This document shows, piece after piece, positions 1 to 8,837 of a DNA stretch of 43,819 bases. Each line of letters opens with the position of its first letter. Position 1 is the first letter of the stretch. Position numbers and translations under genes: made by a program. A model generated the notes under the pieces. It was not told where the DNA came from. It made no database searches and saw only the letters and a program-made list of their open reading frames with translations. This DNA comes from Verrucomicrobiaceae bacterium (lineage in GTDB: Bacteria; Pseudomonadota; Gammaproteobacteria; Pseudomonadales; CAMLJR01), in contig JAQGNY010000002.1 in NCBI GenBank assembly GCA_028293825.1, forward strand, positions 1 to 43,819. Direction: 5' to 3'.

Positions 1-242
1 GGTCTATTCGTCTCTGCTTTTGTTGAGTGCTTGTGTTGAGTGCTTCTGTGATGAACGCTTTTCTGCTCCGCACTGCTTTTCGTTTACTACTTTGTTTGCG
101 GCTTGGCGCGCTGTCTGATTTAGCGCGCCATTATTTAGGCGTTAGATTTAGGTTGAATGCCACGCCGCACTTGGTCACCGCATACGTGGCAACCATACAA
201 CGCGCCAACGATTCGGGCCACTGGATTTAAACCAGTCGCCTC
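1..242. other. non-coding left edge with small repeats
   Basis: I see no convincing gene here. Short open frames exist, but their translations look like no known family. The stretch holds a 13-bp tandem duplication at 21-46 (TGTTGAGTGCTTG then TGTTGAGTGCTTC). It also holds a perfect 8-bp inverted repeat, GGCGCGCT/AGCGCGCC, at 105-112 and 122-129 with a 9-nt loop. A small hairpin, ACTGG/CCAGT, lies at 220-236, just past the stop of the STAS gene. It has no T-run, so it is a poor terminator. Confidence 0.4.
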
Positions 243-548
243 TCAAGTGATATTAAATAATCTCTCGAAGTTCGAACGCTGCAAGGTCGTGCGAATCTCC
301 GCACTGCAATTGGCGATGTGCACATCGGCTGCATTGCCGCTGGCGTGATCGCGCAATAGCAACAACATACCGAGTGCGGATTTATCCAAATAATTCGCAG
401 CGCTCATGTCGATACGATAACGCGCGGGCTTAACGGCGATCGATTCATAGGCCTGGCGAAACTGCTGCTGCGAACTGAAATCAAAACGACCGGCCACCAT
501 AATGGCCAGCTCACTGCCGTCGGACGAAAGACTGGACGTAATCGGCAT
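243..548 (-). CDS. STAS-domain anti-anti-sigma factor-like protein
   Basis: This 101-residue protein is a single STAS domain. Such proteins bind partner anti-sigma factors or kinases and are switched by phosphorylation of one serine. The phospho-acceptor region is visible as YLDKSALGML around residues 53-62, with Ser57 in the usual place (family pattern D-S-S/T-x-L/G). In Pseudomonas an anti-sigma antagonist of this type (HsbA) lies next to fliJ, and the position here matches. However, no HsbR-like response regulator or HptB-like phosphotransfer gene follows before the window edge. The gene is separated from fliJ by about 325 bp, so it probably has its own promoter. The ATG at 548 is preceded by a GAGG about 12 nt upstream. 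The fold is fairly sure; the flagellar role is inferred from position. Confidence 0.72.
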   Translation of the reverse strand: MPITSSLSSDGSELAIMVAGRFDFSSQQQFRQAYESIAVKPARYRIDMSAANYLDKSALGMLLLLRDHASGNAADVHIANCSAEIRTTLQRSNFERLFNIT

Positions 549-873
549 GACTGCTTTTTCCTCGTTATTTTATGCTTCGCGCTTATCGATCATCAGATGC
601 GGCAACCCTCGAAACTGGGGCAAAAGGGCATGGCGCCGCTTGATCGTTTAAGGCTAATACATCCATGGGTTTGAAATAGTCGCATCGATGCAGGGTCAAT
701 CACATCGAGCATCGCTCGCGAAAATCATAGTTCACAAAACTGATTCGGGAAAATTTCGCTCGCCATAAATCGCTAAAAAAAACAGCGTTGAAGAGAAGAG
801 AGAATCTAAGACGCACTAATTTTTTGACTAAAAACGATTGCACTGCGGAGCGTTACGAAAAACTGACAGGAAT
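549..873. other. intergenic region between fliJ and the STAS gene
   Basis: This is a 325-bp gap with no coding frame that I can support. It follows the stop of fliJ and must carry the signals for the STAS gene. On the minus strand a GATCGATAA lies about 30 nt upstream of the STAS start. It faintly resembles the -10 of a flagellar sigma-28 promoter (GCCGATAA), but no -35 (TAAA-type) stands at the right distance, so I do not call a promoter. Confidence 0.3.
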
Positions 874-1320
874 TTATTTTTTATCGCGCAATAATTTTTG
901 CACGGCGCGGTCGTCGAGTTCGCGTTGCAGCTTCTTATCGGACTCCACTGCTTCTCGTTGCAACCAGCGTTCGCGCACGTTATTCAACAACCGGCGCCGC
1001 GCGTATAAATCGATCCACTTCAACCGCGCTTGTTCGCGCTCGTGATCGCGCAGCCGAATCGCCGCTTCCTGTTGCACCTGCGCAGTTTCCAATTGGCGAA
1101 AAAACCCCTGGAAATTAAGGAAAAAATTGCGATCGACCGCCTGCCCCTTTTGCACGTACTGCTGCTGATAGTCGTGTTCGTAGTCTGACAGCTGCTGGCG
1201 TTGTTGCTTGGCGGTTTGCAAACGCCCGGCGCTCGCCGCGAGCTGACGCACCGCAGCCTGCTCTTTCATCGCGGCGAGTTTCAGCAATGCCTGTAATCGA
1301 TCGGACCGTTTGCGCGCCAT
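874..1320 (-). CDS. fliJ: flagellar export chaperone FliJ
   Basis: FliJ is the soluble coiled-coil stalk that sits in the hexameric FliI ATPase ring of the flagellar type III export apparatus and helps load export substrates and chaperones. The 148 residues are almost entirely charged and Gln/Arg/Ala-rich helix, without membrane segments, as expected for FliJ (usually about 145-150 residues). Sequence conservation in this family is low, so the call rests on length, composition and position. The start codon lies 6 nt after the fliI stop, which implies coupled translation. It is the last gene of the fliEFGHIJ block, and a gap of more than 300 bp follows it. Confidence 0.85.
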   Translation of the reverse strand: MARKRSDRLQALLKLAAMKEQAAVRQLAASAGRLQTAKQQRQQLSDYEHDYQQQYVQKGQAVDRNFFLNFQGFFRQLETAQVQQEAAIRLRDHEREQARLKWIDLYARRRLLNNVRERWLQREAVESDKKLQRELDDRAVQKLLRDKK

Positions 1321-1325
1321 AGCGA

Positions 1326-2663
1326 TTAAATAACCTCACCGATTAGCATTTGCTGTAATTGCTTAACGCTGTCCTCGAACGAAACCGAATCGCGCAAACC
1401 CTGCCTTAAAAATGCGCGGATATACGGCAGCATGCGAATCGCTTCGTCGGTTTCCGGATCGGCGCCGGCCACGTACGCGCCGACAGAAATCAAATCGCGG
1501 CTTTGCTGATAGCGCGAATACAACTGCTTCAAGCGCTGCATCAATTTCATGTGCGCCTCACTGACAACGTTAGGCATCGCGCGGCTGATCGACGCTTCGA
1601 TATCGATCGCGGGGTAATGACCTTCGTCCGCGAGCACACGCGACAGCACCACGTGACCGTCAAGAATCGCACGCGCCGAATCGGCCACCGGGTCCTGCAA
1701 GTCGTCTCCTTCGGTAAGCACCGTATAAAACGCGGTGACCGAACCTCTGCCGGTGGCGTCGTTGCCAGCGCGCTCGACCAGTGCTGGTAGTTTCGCAAAC
1801 ACCGAAGGCGGATAGCCTTTGGTCGCCGGCGGTTCGCCGACCGCCAACGCGATTTCGCGCTGCGCCTGCGCATAGCGCGTCAACGAATCCATCAGCAGCA
1901 AAACCTGTTTGCCTTCATCGCGAAAATACTCGGCAATACGCGATGCCAAGGCTGCAGCGCGCAACCGCATCAGCGGCGCATCGTCGGCTGGCGATGCGAT
2001 CACCACTGCGCGGCGCAGACCTTCCTCGTCGAGTACCTGTTCGATAAATTCTTTCACTTCGCGACCGCGCTCGCCGACCAGTCCAACTACCACTACTTCG
2101 GCTTCGGTGAAGCGCGTCATCATGCCGAGCAGCATGCTTTTACCCACGCCGGAGCCGGCGAACAAGCCGAGCCGCTGACCGCGCCCCACGGTCAGCGCCG
2201 CGTTAATGGCGCGAATGCCGACATCAAGCACTTCGCTAATCGGTTTGCGTTGCAGCGGATTGATGGTCGGGCCTTCGAAATCAATGGTATCGCGACAGCC
2301 GAGCGGCCCTTTGCCGTCGAGTGGGCGGCCTGAGCCGTCAATCACACGGCCAAGCAATTCGGGACCGACTTGAATACGGGTCGAGCGTTGCACCGGAATT
2401 ACTCGCGCGCCCGGCTGCAGGCCGTCGAATTTCTCGGTCGGCATCAGGAACACGCGTTCCTCGGAAAAGCCCACTACTTCGGCTTCGATATAGCGGCCCC
2501 CGCGCATGCTGACCAGGCAACGGCTGCCGATGGCGACGCCGAGACCGACTGCTTCCAACGTCAACCCAACCATGCGCACCAAGCGTCCGGCGCGGGCGGG
2601 CTGCGGTTTCGCGTCGCGCAAACGCTCGCCGCGCTGTTGCAACGCGGCGGCGAAATTAGTCAT
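1326..2663 (-). CDS. fliI: flagellum-specific ATPase FliI
   Basis: FliI hydrolyses ATP to energise early steps of flagellar protein export, acting at the cytoplasmic face of the basal body with FliH and FliJ. The 445-residue protein has the F1-beta-like fold. The P-loop is AGSGVGKS at about 169-176, and the Walker B stretch LLLMDS has its acidic residue near 259. It is followed by the [11 protein letters not shown] segment typical of type III secretion ATPases. The length is normal. Its ATG overlaps the 3' end of fliH by 8 bp, and fliJ follows after 5 bp, so the three are translationally coupled. No key residue is missing. Confidence 0.97.
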   Translation of the reverse strand: MTNFAAALQQRGERLRDAKPQPARAGRLVRMVGLTLEAVGLGVAIGSRCLVSMRGGRYIEAEVVGFSEERVFLMPTEKFDGLQPGARVIPVQRSTRIQVGPELLGRVIDGSGRPLDGKGPLGCRDTIDFEGPTINPLQRKPISEVLDVGIRAINAALTVGRGQRLGLFAGSGVGKSMLLGMMTRFTEAEVVVVGLVGERGREVKEFIEQVLDEEGLRRAVVIASPADDAPLMRLRAAALASRIAEYFRDEGKQVLLLMDSLTRYAQAQREIALAVGEPPATKGYPPSVFAKLPALVERAGNDATGRGSVTAFYTVLTEGDDLQDPVADSARAILDGHVVLSRVLADEGHYPAIDIEASISRAMPNVVSEAHMKLMQRLKQLYSRYQQSRDLISVGAYVAGADPETDEAIRMLPYIRAFLRQGLRDSVSFEDSVKQLQQMLIGEVI

Positions 2664-3387
2664 CGAGATCGTCCAGCAAGGTGCCCGGCTCTACCAGTTC
2701 GGCGGCGGCACTGTCGGCCAGCATTTGCGCGGCAATCTGGCGGAAGCGCAATTCGATGCTGAAATCGACCAGGCTGTGTTCGGTGATGACTTTACAGCCG
2801 CCACGATCCAACCGGTTGTCGCTTTGCAGGCGCCAATTCGGCGGCCAGTCGGCGTGATCGCGGACCAGCTCTAATTGCTGCGAATTGAGAACAACGGTGA
2901 TATTGCGTTCGCCGACCGGCAGCTCGCGCACGGCGCGGCGCACTATCGGCAGCAATTGTTCGGCCGGCAGAGCGGGCTCGCGATTTAACACGGCGCGGGC
3001 GATATCGAGCGACAGCTGCGTCATTGCGGTTTCGATAGCGGCGCTTTGCTCGGCAATCGGATCGAACAGGTTTTGCATGACCGTGCGCAACTCAGCGACT
3101 TGCTGGGCCAGCTCGGCACGCGCGGCGGCGCGACCTTCCTGCATACCTTGTTCATAGCCCGCGGTGCGGCCTTCTTTAACGCCGTCAGCAAAGCCCTCGC
3201 GTTGCGCCTGGGCGGTAATATCTTCGAGCTGACGCGCAGTCAATGCCCGCGCCACCACGCGATCGGCAGGATCGCGACCGCTTTGCGCAACGCCGGTTGC
3301 GGTCACCTTGCCCTGCTCGACATCGGGCAGTGACCAGTTGACGAATTCACCGGTTTGCGCCGCGGGAATACGGGTTTTTTCTATCAC
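2656..3387 (-). CDS. fliH: flagellar assembly protein FliH
   Basis: FliH holds FliI inactive and tethers it to the export gate and C-ring. The 243-residue protein shows the hallmark glycine-spaced helix, [18 protein letters not shown], near residues 64-81 (GxxxG-type repeats). Its C-terminal domain contains [19 protein letters not shown], the FliH/YscL signature that contacts the FliI N-terminus. I place the start at GTG 3387, because GGAG lies 7 nt upstream on the minus strand. The in-frame TTG one codon earlier is too close to that ribosome site. The gene is preceded by an unusually long 165-bp gap from fliG and overlaps fliI by 8 bp. Confidence 0.93.
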   Translation of the reverse strand: MIEKTRIPAAQTGEFVNWSLPDVEQGKVTATGVAQSGRDPADRVVARALTARQLEDITAQAQREGFADGVKEGRTAGYEQGMQEGRAAARAELAQQVAELRTVMQNLFDPIAEQSAAIETAMTQLSLDIARAVLNREPALPAEQLLPIVRRAVRELPVGERNITVVLNSQQLELVRDHADWPPNWRLQSDNRLDRGGCKVITEHSLVDFSIELRFRQIAAQMLADSAAAELVEPGTLLDDLDD

Positions 3388-3552
3388 CAAATCACTCCGT
3401 TAGAACGTGTTGAAACCTGTGAGTAAGCGTAGCGAGCGAGGACAGGTCGTATGAGGCCGGAGCGGAGGAAGCGGAGCATACGCGTCAGTATGTGAGCATT
3501 CCGAGCACCGCCCGCGTGCGAGATGTCGAGCGCAGTAGCTTAATAACGGTTT
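3388..3552. repeat. candidate dispersed repeat between fliG and fliH
   Basis: The spacer between fliG and fliH is far longer than the other joints of this operon. It is built from recurring GAGCG/GGAGCG/CGAGC words. It contains two inverted repeats: ACCTGT (about 3415-3420) with ACAGGT (about 3442-3447), and a CATAC/GTATG hairpin inside GCATACGCGTCAGTATGTG (about 3476-3494). No reading frame in it gives a plausible protein. It looks like a small non-coding repetitive element rather than relaxed spacing. A search of the whole genome is needed to prove that it is repeated. Confidence 0.45.
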
Positions 3553-4587
3553 CTAAATCATTGCCTCGCCACCGCCGCCACCCAGCACAATTTCGCCGGA
3601 ATCGGCCATACGGCGCGTGATAACGAGGATTTCCTTCTGCGCGCCTTCGACATCGCTGACCCGCACCGGGCCCTTCGATTCCAAATCGTCGCGCAGTAAT
3701 TCGGCCGCGCGCTTGGACATATTCTTGAAGATTTTTTCTTTCAGCTCTTCGTCCGAACCTTTCAGGGCGAGGATCAAAACCTCGGACGATACTTCGCGCA
3801 ACAGCGCTTGAATACCGCGATCGTCGACCGATTTCAGATCTTCGAATACAAACATCAAATCCTGAATTTTGGTGCTGAGGTCTTCGTCGATTTCCTTGAT
3901 CGAGTCCATCAGCTCGCCTTCCATCGAGCCTTCCATATTGTTCATGATTTCCGCCGCGACTTTGACGCCGCCCATCGCTTTGGTCTGCGACGCGGCGTTG
4001 CCGGAAAATTGTTTTTCCAGAATGTCGTTCAATTCCTGCAGCGCGGACGGATGCACCGAATCCAGCGAGGCGATGCGCATGATGATGTCCAGGCGCGGCT
4101 TCTCGGCCAAATTGCCGAGTACTTCGGCGGCTTGGTCGGAGTCGAGATAGGCGACCACGATGGCCTGAATTTGCGGATGTTCGTGACGAATCAAATCGGC
4201 CACCGAGCGCGGGTCCATCCATTTCAATGTGTCGAGGCCGGTGGTATTGCCGCCGAGCAGAATGCGATCGACCAGCGAATTGGCTTTATCTTCGCCGAGC
4301 GCCTCAACTAGCATGTTGCGGATGTAACTGTCGGCACCGACGCCGAGACTGGTCGACGTGCGCGCGTCGCTCAGAAACGAATTGACGATCTCCTCGACCT
4401 GCTGCTGTTCGATATTTTGCAGATGCGTCATCGCCGCGCCGATGCGCTGAACTTCTTTTGGGCCGAGGTGACGTAGCACCGCGGCCGCGTCTTTCTCGCC
4501 TAGCGACATCAACAGCACTGCGGCCTGATCGATCCGCGACATGGCCGATTTGGCTTTTGGCGTTTTACCTTGCGCTGCTTCGCTCAC
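3553..4587 (-). CDS. fliG: flagellar motor switch protein FliG
   Basis: FliG forms the upper part of the C-ring. Its C-terminal domain meets the stator MotA to generate torque, and its N-terminus binds FliF. The 344-residue protein carries the middle-domain EHPQ motif at about 136-139. Its C-terminal domain includes the charged torque helix region (MFVFEDLKSVDDRGIQALLR) with conserved Lys/Arg/Asp residues. The start is a GTG (4587), giving an N-terminus about 15 residues longer than the next ATG. The length fits polar-flagellate FliG proteins. The gene lies 62 bp after fliF. Confidence 0.97.
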   Translation of the reverse strand: MSEAAQGKTPKAKSAMSRIDQAAVLLMSLGEKDAAAVLRHLGPKEVQRIGAAMTHLQNIEQQQVEEIVNSFLSDARTSTSLGVGADSYIRNMLVEALGEDKANSLVDRILLGGNTTGLDTLKWMDPRSVADLIRHEHPQIQAIVVAYLDSDQAAEVLGNLAEKPRLDIIMRIASLDSVHPSALQELNDILEKQFSGNAASQTKAMGGVKVAAEIMNNMEGSMEGELMDSIKEIDEDLSTKIQDLMFVFEDLKSVDDRGIQALLREVSSEVLILALKGSDEELKEKIFKNMSKRAAELLRDDLESKGPVRVSDVEGAQKEILVITRRMADSGEIVLGGGGGEAMI

Positions 4588-4649
4588 TCGTTGTTTCTCA
4601 TCGATTACTGCTCACGGCTACTGCGATGGTTAATTGCCAATTTAATTTA

Positions 4650-6383
4650 TTACTCGCTCGCGACCCATTTCTTGACCACCTGCGCGACCCGGCCCGGGTC
4701 TTCGGCAATCATGCCCTTGATGGCGGTTAATTGCTGGTCGTAACCATTTTCCGGGCTGGGCAGCATCATATTGTTGGCGGCCCCGCTCAACGTTACCGTT
4801 TCATTGCTCATCGGGGCGGCGCCCATATCGCCGAGCATCGCATTGCTCGTTTGGCGACCTTCGCGCGCGCCCTGGGTCAGCGATTTCATCGCCGGACGCA
4901 GAATCACAAAGATCAGCGCCAGCACCGCCAACAATGCAACTAACTGTTTAGCCAGACCTAATGCCCACGGCTGTTGCCAAATCGGCGTTTTTTCCGGGGT
5001 GATGTCTTCTTCAACCACAGCGACGAACGGCGAGTTGACCACGTTCACTACGTCGCCACGGGCGGCGTCGTAGCCGACCGCGTTCCTGACCAGTATAGCC
5101 AAGCGATCCAAAGCCTCCGCATCCATTGCTACGGTTTGATCGCCCGCTTTGCCGCCTTCCGGTGTTTTGTTATCCACGGCTACCGCTACGGTCACACGAC
5201 GCAATTTGCCGACTTGATGTTTGGTGTAGCTGAGCGTGCGATCCAACTCGTAATTGCGCACCACTTGTTCGCGAGTGCGGTCGCCGCTTTTACCACCGGC
5301 GCCGGCCGGTGCTGCGGAGGAACCGGTACCTTGCGGGTTCGCCGCTTGACCGGGCTGATTCGGCTGGGCACCGGCAACTTGCTCCGGCGCACGACCATCG
5401 GTTGGCGGCTGATTGCTCAATGCACCAGGCACGCCACCGGCCGCGCTGCCGGGTTTTTGTTCTTCGATGCGCTGCTCGCTGCGAATCGCCGGAGTATCCG
5501 GGTTGTACAACTCGCCTGCTTCTTCAACGGCGGTGAAATCGACATCGGCCGCGACTTCGGCGTGAAATTTACTCTGGCCCAGCAGCGGCGTGAGAATCGA
5601 ATTGATGCGATCGCGCAATTGCTGCTCGATGCGATGCGTGTATTCAAGCTGGCGATTAGCGGCGACCAGCTGCGGATCGTCGATTGCCAACTGCGACAGC
5701 AATGTGCCCTTCTGATCGACGACGGTAACGCTCTCAGGTTTCAGTTCGGAGATGCTGCTGGCGACTAAATTGATGATCGATTTAACCTGCGCCGGCTGCA
5801 GTCCGCCGCCGGGAAACAATTCGACAAACACCGACGCCGATGGCGGCCGTGCATCGCGCACGAATACCGAATCCTTCGGAATAGCCAAATGCACGCGGGC
5901 GGCGCGGACATTGGTAATGCTGGAGATCGTGCGCGCCAACTCGCCTTCGAGCGAATGGCGATAGCGCGCGGTTTCCATAAATTGGCTGGTGCCGAGCGGC
6001 TGTTGCTTGTCGAGTAATTCGAACCCGACTTTGTTGTCATTGGTGACGCCGGCATCGGCCAGCATCAACCGCGCCTGATTGATTTTGTCGGATTCGACCA
6101 GCAGCGCGCCGGTGCTGTTTTCAATTTTGTATTTGATTTGATTGGTGTCCAGCACCTGCAACACCGCCGACGAATCCAGGCGATCGAGGCTGCTGTAAAG
6201 CGGACGGTAATCGCCGCCCTGCGCCCACAACACCACCGCGACGCCAATCGCGACGCTGGCGGCCAAACCGATCAATAAGCCGAGCTGACGCAAAATGCCG
6301 AGGCCGGACATACCTTCGATCAGATCGCTTTGAATACCGCCGCGACGAGCGCCGGCTTGCGGATTAGCGGGAACGGTAGCCAT
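4650..6383 (-). CDS. fliF: flagellar MS-ring protein FliF
   Basis: FliF oligomerises in the inner membrane as the MS-ring that carries the rod and the export gate. The 577-residue protein has two membrane segments, near residues 35-54 and 476-496. Between them are the ring-building motifs (including VTVVDQKGTLLS), and there is a long Gly/Pro/Ala/Gln-rich linker around 305-375. The C-terminal tail ends with AEDPGRVAQVVKKWV, the segment that docks on FliG. The ATG at 6383 has GAGG 7 nt upstream. The gene lies between fliE and fliG in the standard order. Confidence 0.97.
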   Translation of the reverse strand: MATVPANPQAGARRGGIQSDLIEGMSGLGILRQLGLLIGLAASVAIGVAVVLWAQGGDYRPLYSSLDRLDSSAVLQVLDTNQIKYKIENSTGALLVESDKINQARLMLADAGVTNDNKVGFELLDKQQPLGTSQFMETARYRHSLEGELARTISSITNVRAARVHLAIPKDSVFVRDARPPSASVFVELFPGGGLQPAQVKSIINLVASSISELKPESVTVVDQKGTLLSQLAIDDPQLVAANRQLEYTHRIEQQLRDRINSILTPLLGQSKFHAEVAADVDFTAVEEAGELYNPDTPAIRSEQRIEEQKPGSAAGGVPGALSNQPPTDGRAPEQVAGAQPNQPGQAANPQGTGSSAAPAGAGGKSGDRTREQVVRNYELDRTLSYTKHQVGKLRRVTVAVAVDNKTPEGGKAGDQTVAMDAEALDRLAILVRNAVGYDAARGDVVNVVNSPFVAVVEEDITPEKTPIWQQPWALGLAKQLVALLAVLALIFVILRPAMKSLTQGAREGRQTSNAMLGDMGAAPMSNETVTLSGAANNMMLPSPENGYDQQLTAIKGMIAEDPGRVAQVVKKWVASE

Positions 6384-6443
6384 GCCTTACCTCGTCGTAC
6401 TTACTGGTCTGAACGTTAGAAGGTGAAACATCAGATAACCGCA

Positions 6444-6830
6444 TCAGACCGGCATATTCATGATGTCTTTGTAGGCATCGACTAATCGGTTGCGCACCTG
6501 CGTCAACGCCTGAAACGACACGCTGGCTTTCTGCGACGCCACCATGACCTGCGCCAACGATACGCCGGGGTCGCCCTGCTCGAATGAAGTCGAAAGCGCA
6601 CTCGCCTGCTGCTGCGTGTTGTTAACCGAACCGATTGCCTGCTGAAACATTTCGCCGAAACCAGGCGCTTTGCCCGCCCCGGTCGTCGCATTGGCGCCGT
6701 TGACGCCCTGCGTCAAACCCAGACCTTCGGTTCCGATCGGCGACTTAATGCCCCGCTGCTCGCTGACCTGAGTCTGCATCTGCTTCATCTGTTGCAGCAG
6801 TTGATTGATATCGGCGCGTTCTACTTTCAT
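6444..6830 (-). CDS. fliE: flagellar hook-basal body protein FliE
   Basis: FliE joins the MS-ring to the rod and is the first rod-zone protein exported. The conserved C-terminal half is clear: [18 protein letters not shown], then [19 protein letters not shown] and a final segment ending in [16 protein letters not shown]. The ATG at 6830 is chosen because GAGAGAG lies just upstream; an in-frame GTG at 6845 is less likely. It is the first gene of the minus-strand flagellar block, so the operon promoter should lie in the 319 bp upstream. I found no FleQ/FleSR regulator genes next to it, unlike in Pseudomonas. Confidence 0.95.
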   Translation of the reverse strand: MKVERADINQLLQQMKQMQTQVSEQRGIKSPIGTEGLGLTQGVNGANATTGAGKAPGFGEMFQQAIGSVNNTQQQASALSTSFEQGDPGVSLAQVMVASQKASVSFQALTQVRNRLVDAYKDIMNMPV

Positions 6831-7149
6831 GTCTCTCTCACTCACAGTTAGGCAGTCAAGCTTCTGACAGGGCTGCGCAAATGCGTTGCGCCTAACGGCC
6901 CGAATTAGCGATCGCTGCGTTTTGAGGTTGCCAAGAAATTGACTTGGGCGGCAAAAACGAAGGACTCACAGGGGAAAGAGCACAAAGCGGGCCAGCGTGA
7001 ATTCGGCTGGTGAGCAGACTTATTAATCATTAGCATGGCGCGTCTTTAAAAGGGCGCATTGGTCAGCTGGATTGATATCCAACCTGAACATTAACTTCTC
7101 CCGGCAAAACTGACCGCCTCTAATGGAATGAATTAACAGGATTATTCAG
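6831..7149. other. divergent intergenic region upstream of fliE
   Basis: This gap of about 320 bp separates fliE (minus) from the zeta-like kinase (plus) and should contain both promoters. A nested inverted repeat is present: GTTAGGC at 6847-6853 with GCCTAAC at 6890-6896, enclosing GCGCAA/TTGCGC at 6875-6880 and 6886-6891. I looked for a sigma-54 site (GG-N10-GC) on the minus strand. I found only GG-N12-GC arrangements, so no flagellar promoter is called. The ribosome site of the plus-strand gene is AGGA at about 7138-7141. Confidence 0.35.
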
Positions 7150-7884
7150 ATGGATCGAGCACGACGCGTCATTATCATTGCCGGCCCCGCCGGAGCCGGC
7201 AAAACCATATTCGCCCGCGAATTGTTAACCCCGGATGCCGCCTGTCCCAACTTCGTCAATGCCGATTTGATCGCCGCCGGATTGGCGCCCTTTGCGCCGG
7301 CAAGCGCAGCCGCTCCGGCCTATCAGGTCATGCAGCAGGAGTTGCAGCGCCTGTTTGTCGCCGGCGAGAGTTTTGCATTCGAGACGACGCTGGCAGAGCC
7401 GGAATACCTGTCCTCGATCGAGCAATGGCAGACAGCCGGTTATCGCGTGACGCTGATTTTCCTGCAGCTCGCCAGCGCGGAATTGGCAATCGCTCGCACC
7501 GCGCAGCGCGCGGTAGTCAGCGACATCACCGTCGACGCCGCAGCGATTCGCCGCGACTGGCTGGCCGGCTTTGAAAACTTCGAGCAGGTTTACGCCCCGG
7601 CGGTCGATGACTGGGCCCTATACGACAACTCAGACATCCGGCCGATGTTATTGGACTGGCGTGAGGACGGCGCGGCGCGCGGATCGATCGAAACTGCGAG
7701 CAATCAGGATCTGCGGCTGTCGTTCGACGCGCTGCGGCGCGCCGCGCAACAGGTACATGAGATAGCCGAGCTGACCGGTACGCCCGTCATCGTGAGTCGC
7801 AATGGCGTGCTGGCGCAGCTCAGTTCGGGGCTGGAAGAGGCGACGGTCTCGATTCACGAAGCACGCGCGCCATACGGCAAATGA
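7150..7884 (+). CDS. zeta-toxin-like P-loop kinase
   Basis: This 244-residue P-loop protein has its Walker A at residues 12-19 (GPAGAGKT). It continues with VNADLIAAGLAPFAP (about 36-50), GESFAFETTL (72-81) and a late VDDWALYDNS (152-161). That layout belongs to the stand-alone chromosomal zeta-toxin-like kinase family. True zeta toxins phosphorylate UDP-N-acetylglucosamine, but the substrate of this subgroup is not established. The Gly-Gly-His-x-Val/Ile-Pro segment common in relatives appears here as AVVSDITVDA (121-130), so substrate handling may differ. No small epsilon-type antitoxin gene is adjacent. It ends 26 bp from the convergent ttcA. Housekeeping kinase and toxin are both possible. 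Confidence 0.7.
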   Translation: MDRARRVIIIAGPAGAGKTIFARELLTPDAACPNFVNADLIAAGLAPFAPASAAAPAYQVMQQELQRLFVAGESFAFETTLAEPEYLSSIEQWQTAGYRVTLIFLQLASAELAIARTAQRAVVSDITVDAAAIRRDWLAGFENFEQVYAPAVDDWALYDNSDIRPMLLDWREDGAARGSIETASNQDLRLSFDALRRAAQQVHEIAELTGTPVIVSRNGVLAQLSSGLEEATVSIHEARAPYGK

Positions 7885-7910
7885 TCGGCAGGTATTTGTG
7901 CTGAGACGCG

Positions 7911-8837
7911 TCAGTTCAGATTGATGGCGGGAATACTGTCGACAGCGGCGCCGGGTTCGGTTTTCAGATTCGCGAAATCGAACAGCGTGTTGTCGGCCAA
8001 TTGCGATGGCACGACGTTGGTGATGGCGCCGAAGATCGATTCGATGCGGCCGGGAAATTTACGCTCCCAGTCGCGCAGCATGTCTTTGGTTGCTTGGCGC
8101 TGCAGGTTTTCCTGCGAGCCGCACAGATTGCACGGAATAATCGGAAAGCGTTTGTGTTCGGCGTAAGCAATCAGATCTTTTTCTTCGCAGTATGCGAGCG
8201 GTCGAATCACGATATTGCGTTTGTCGTCACTCAACAATTTCGGTGGCATCGCCTTCAACGAACCGCCGAAAAACATATTCAAAAATAACGTTTCGATAAT
8301 GTCGTCGCGGTGATGGCCGAGCGCAATTTTGGTCGCGCCGATTTGTTGAGCAAAGTCGTACAACGTGCCGCGCCGCAAACGCGAACACAAACCGCAGGTG
8401 GTTTTGCCTTCGGGAATAATCGATTTGACGATGCTGTATGTGTCTTTTTCGACGATGTGATATTCGATGCCGAGTTTATCGAGATACGCTGGCAACACAT
8501 CTTCAGGAAAGCCCGGTTGCTTCTGATCGAGATTTACTGCCACCAGATCGAATTCAATCGGCGCGCTGCGCTGCAAACTCATCAAGATATCGAGCATGCC
8601 GTAGCTGTCTTTGCCGCCCGATAAACACACCATGACTCTGTCGCCGGCTTCGATCATATTGTAATCGGCGATGGCTTCACCGGTTAAACGCCGCAGCCGC
8701 TTTTGCAGTTTGTTGAATTCGGTGCGCTCTTTTTTTGAAAGCTCGGGCACATGCTTAGCTATTTCAGGCGCGTCAGCGGGCGCTGAAGAAGCGGTATCAA
8801 TGGGCGCGATATTGGAGAAAAGAGCGAGATCGGTCAT
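7911..8837 (-). CDS. ttcA: tRNA 2-thiocytidine biosynthesis protein TtcA
   Basis: TtcA makes 2-thiocytidine at position 32 of certain tRNAs, using an iron-sulfur cluster and ATP. The 308-residue protein (ATG 8837) shows the PP-loop SGGKDS at 73-78. It has the two CxxC pairs that define TtcA, at Cys148/Cys151 ([12 protein letters not shown]) and Cys236/Cys239 (PCNLCGSQ), and a GHHRDD motif between them. An in-frame GTG 15 nt upstream could also serve as start. The gene stands alone on the minus strand, convergent with the kinase and divergent from mdh. Confidence 0.95.
   Translation of the reverse strand: MTDLALFSNIAPIDTASSAPADAPEIAKHVPELSKKERTEFNKLQKRLRRLTGEAIADYNMIEAGDRVMVCLSGGKDSYGMLDILMSLQRSAPIEFDLVAVNLDQKQPGFPEDVLPAYLDKLGIEYHIVEKDTYSIVKSIIPEGKTTCGLCSRLRRGTLYDFAQQIGATKIALGHHRDDIIETLFLNMFFGGSLKAMPPKLLSDDKRNIVIRPLAYCEEKDLIAYAEHKRFPIIPCNLCGSQENLQRQATKDMLRDWERKFPGRIESIFGAITNVVPSQLADNTLFDFANLKTEPGAAVDSIPAINLN

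Noticed and set aside
105-147. Integron attC-like site: hairpin GGCGCGCT/AGCGCGCC followed by GGCGTTAGAT
   Set aside because: The right-hand box fits GTTRRRY, but no matching RYYYAAC box occurs upstream, and there is no cassette-like gene or integrase.
595-660. Possible c-di-GMP (GEMM) riboswitch: GGCAACCCTCGAAACTGGGGC
   Set aside because: It shares only a GGCAA and a GAAA tetraloop-like core. The second helix does not fit, and no plus-strand gene lies downstream.
6847-6896. attC site made of GTTAGGC and GCCTAAC
   Set aside because: The boxes are in the reverse order from an attC site on either strand, and there is no integron context.
6870-6960. Sigma-54 promoter for fliE
   Set aside because: The candidate GG and GC doublets on the minus strand are 12 nt apart rather than the required 10.
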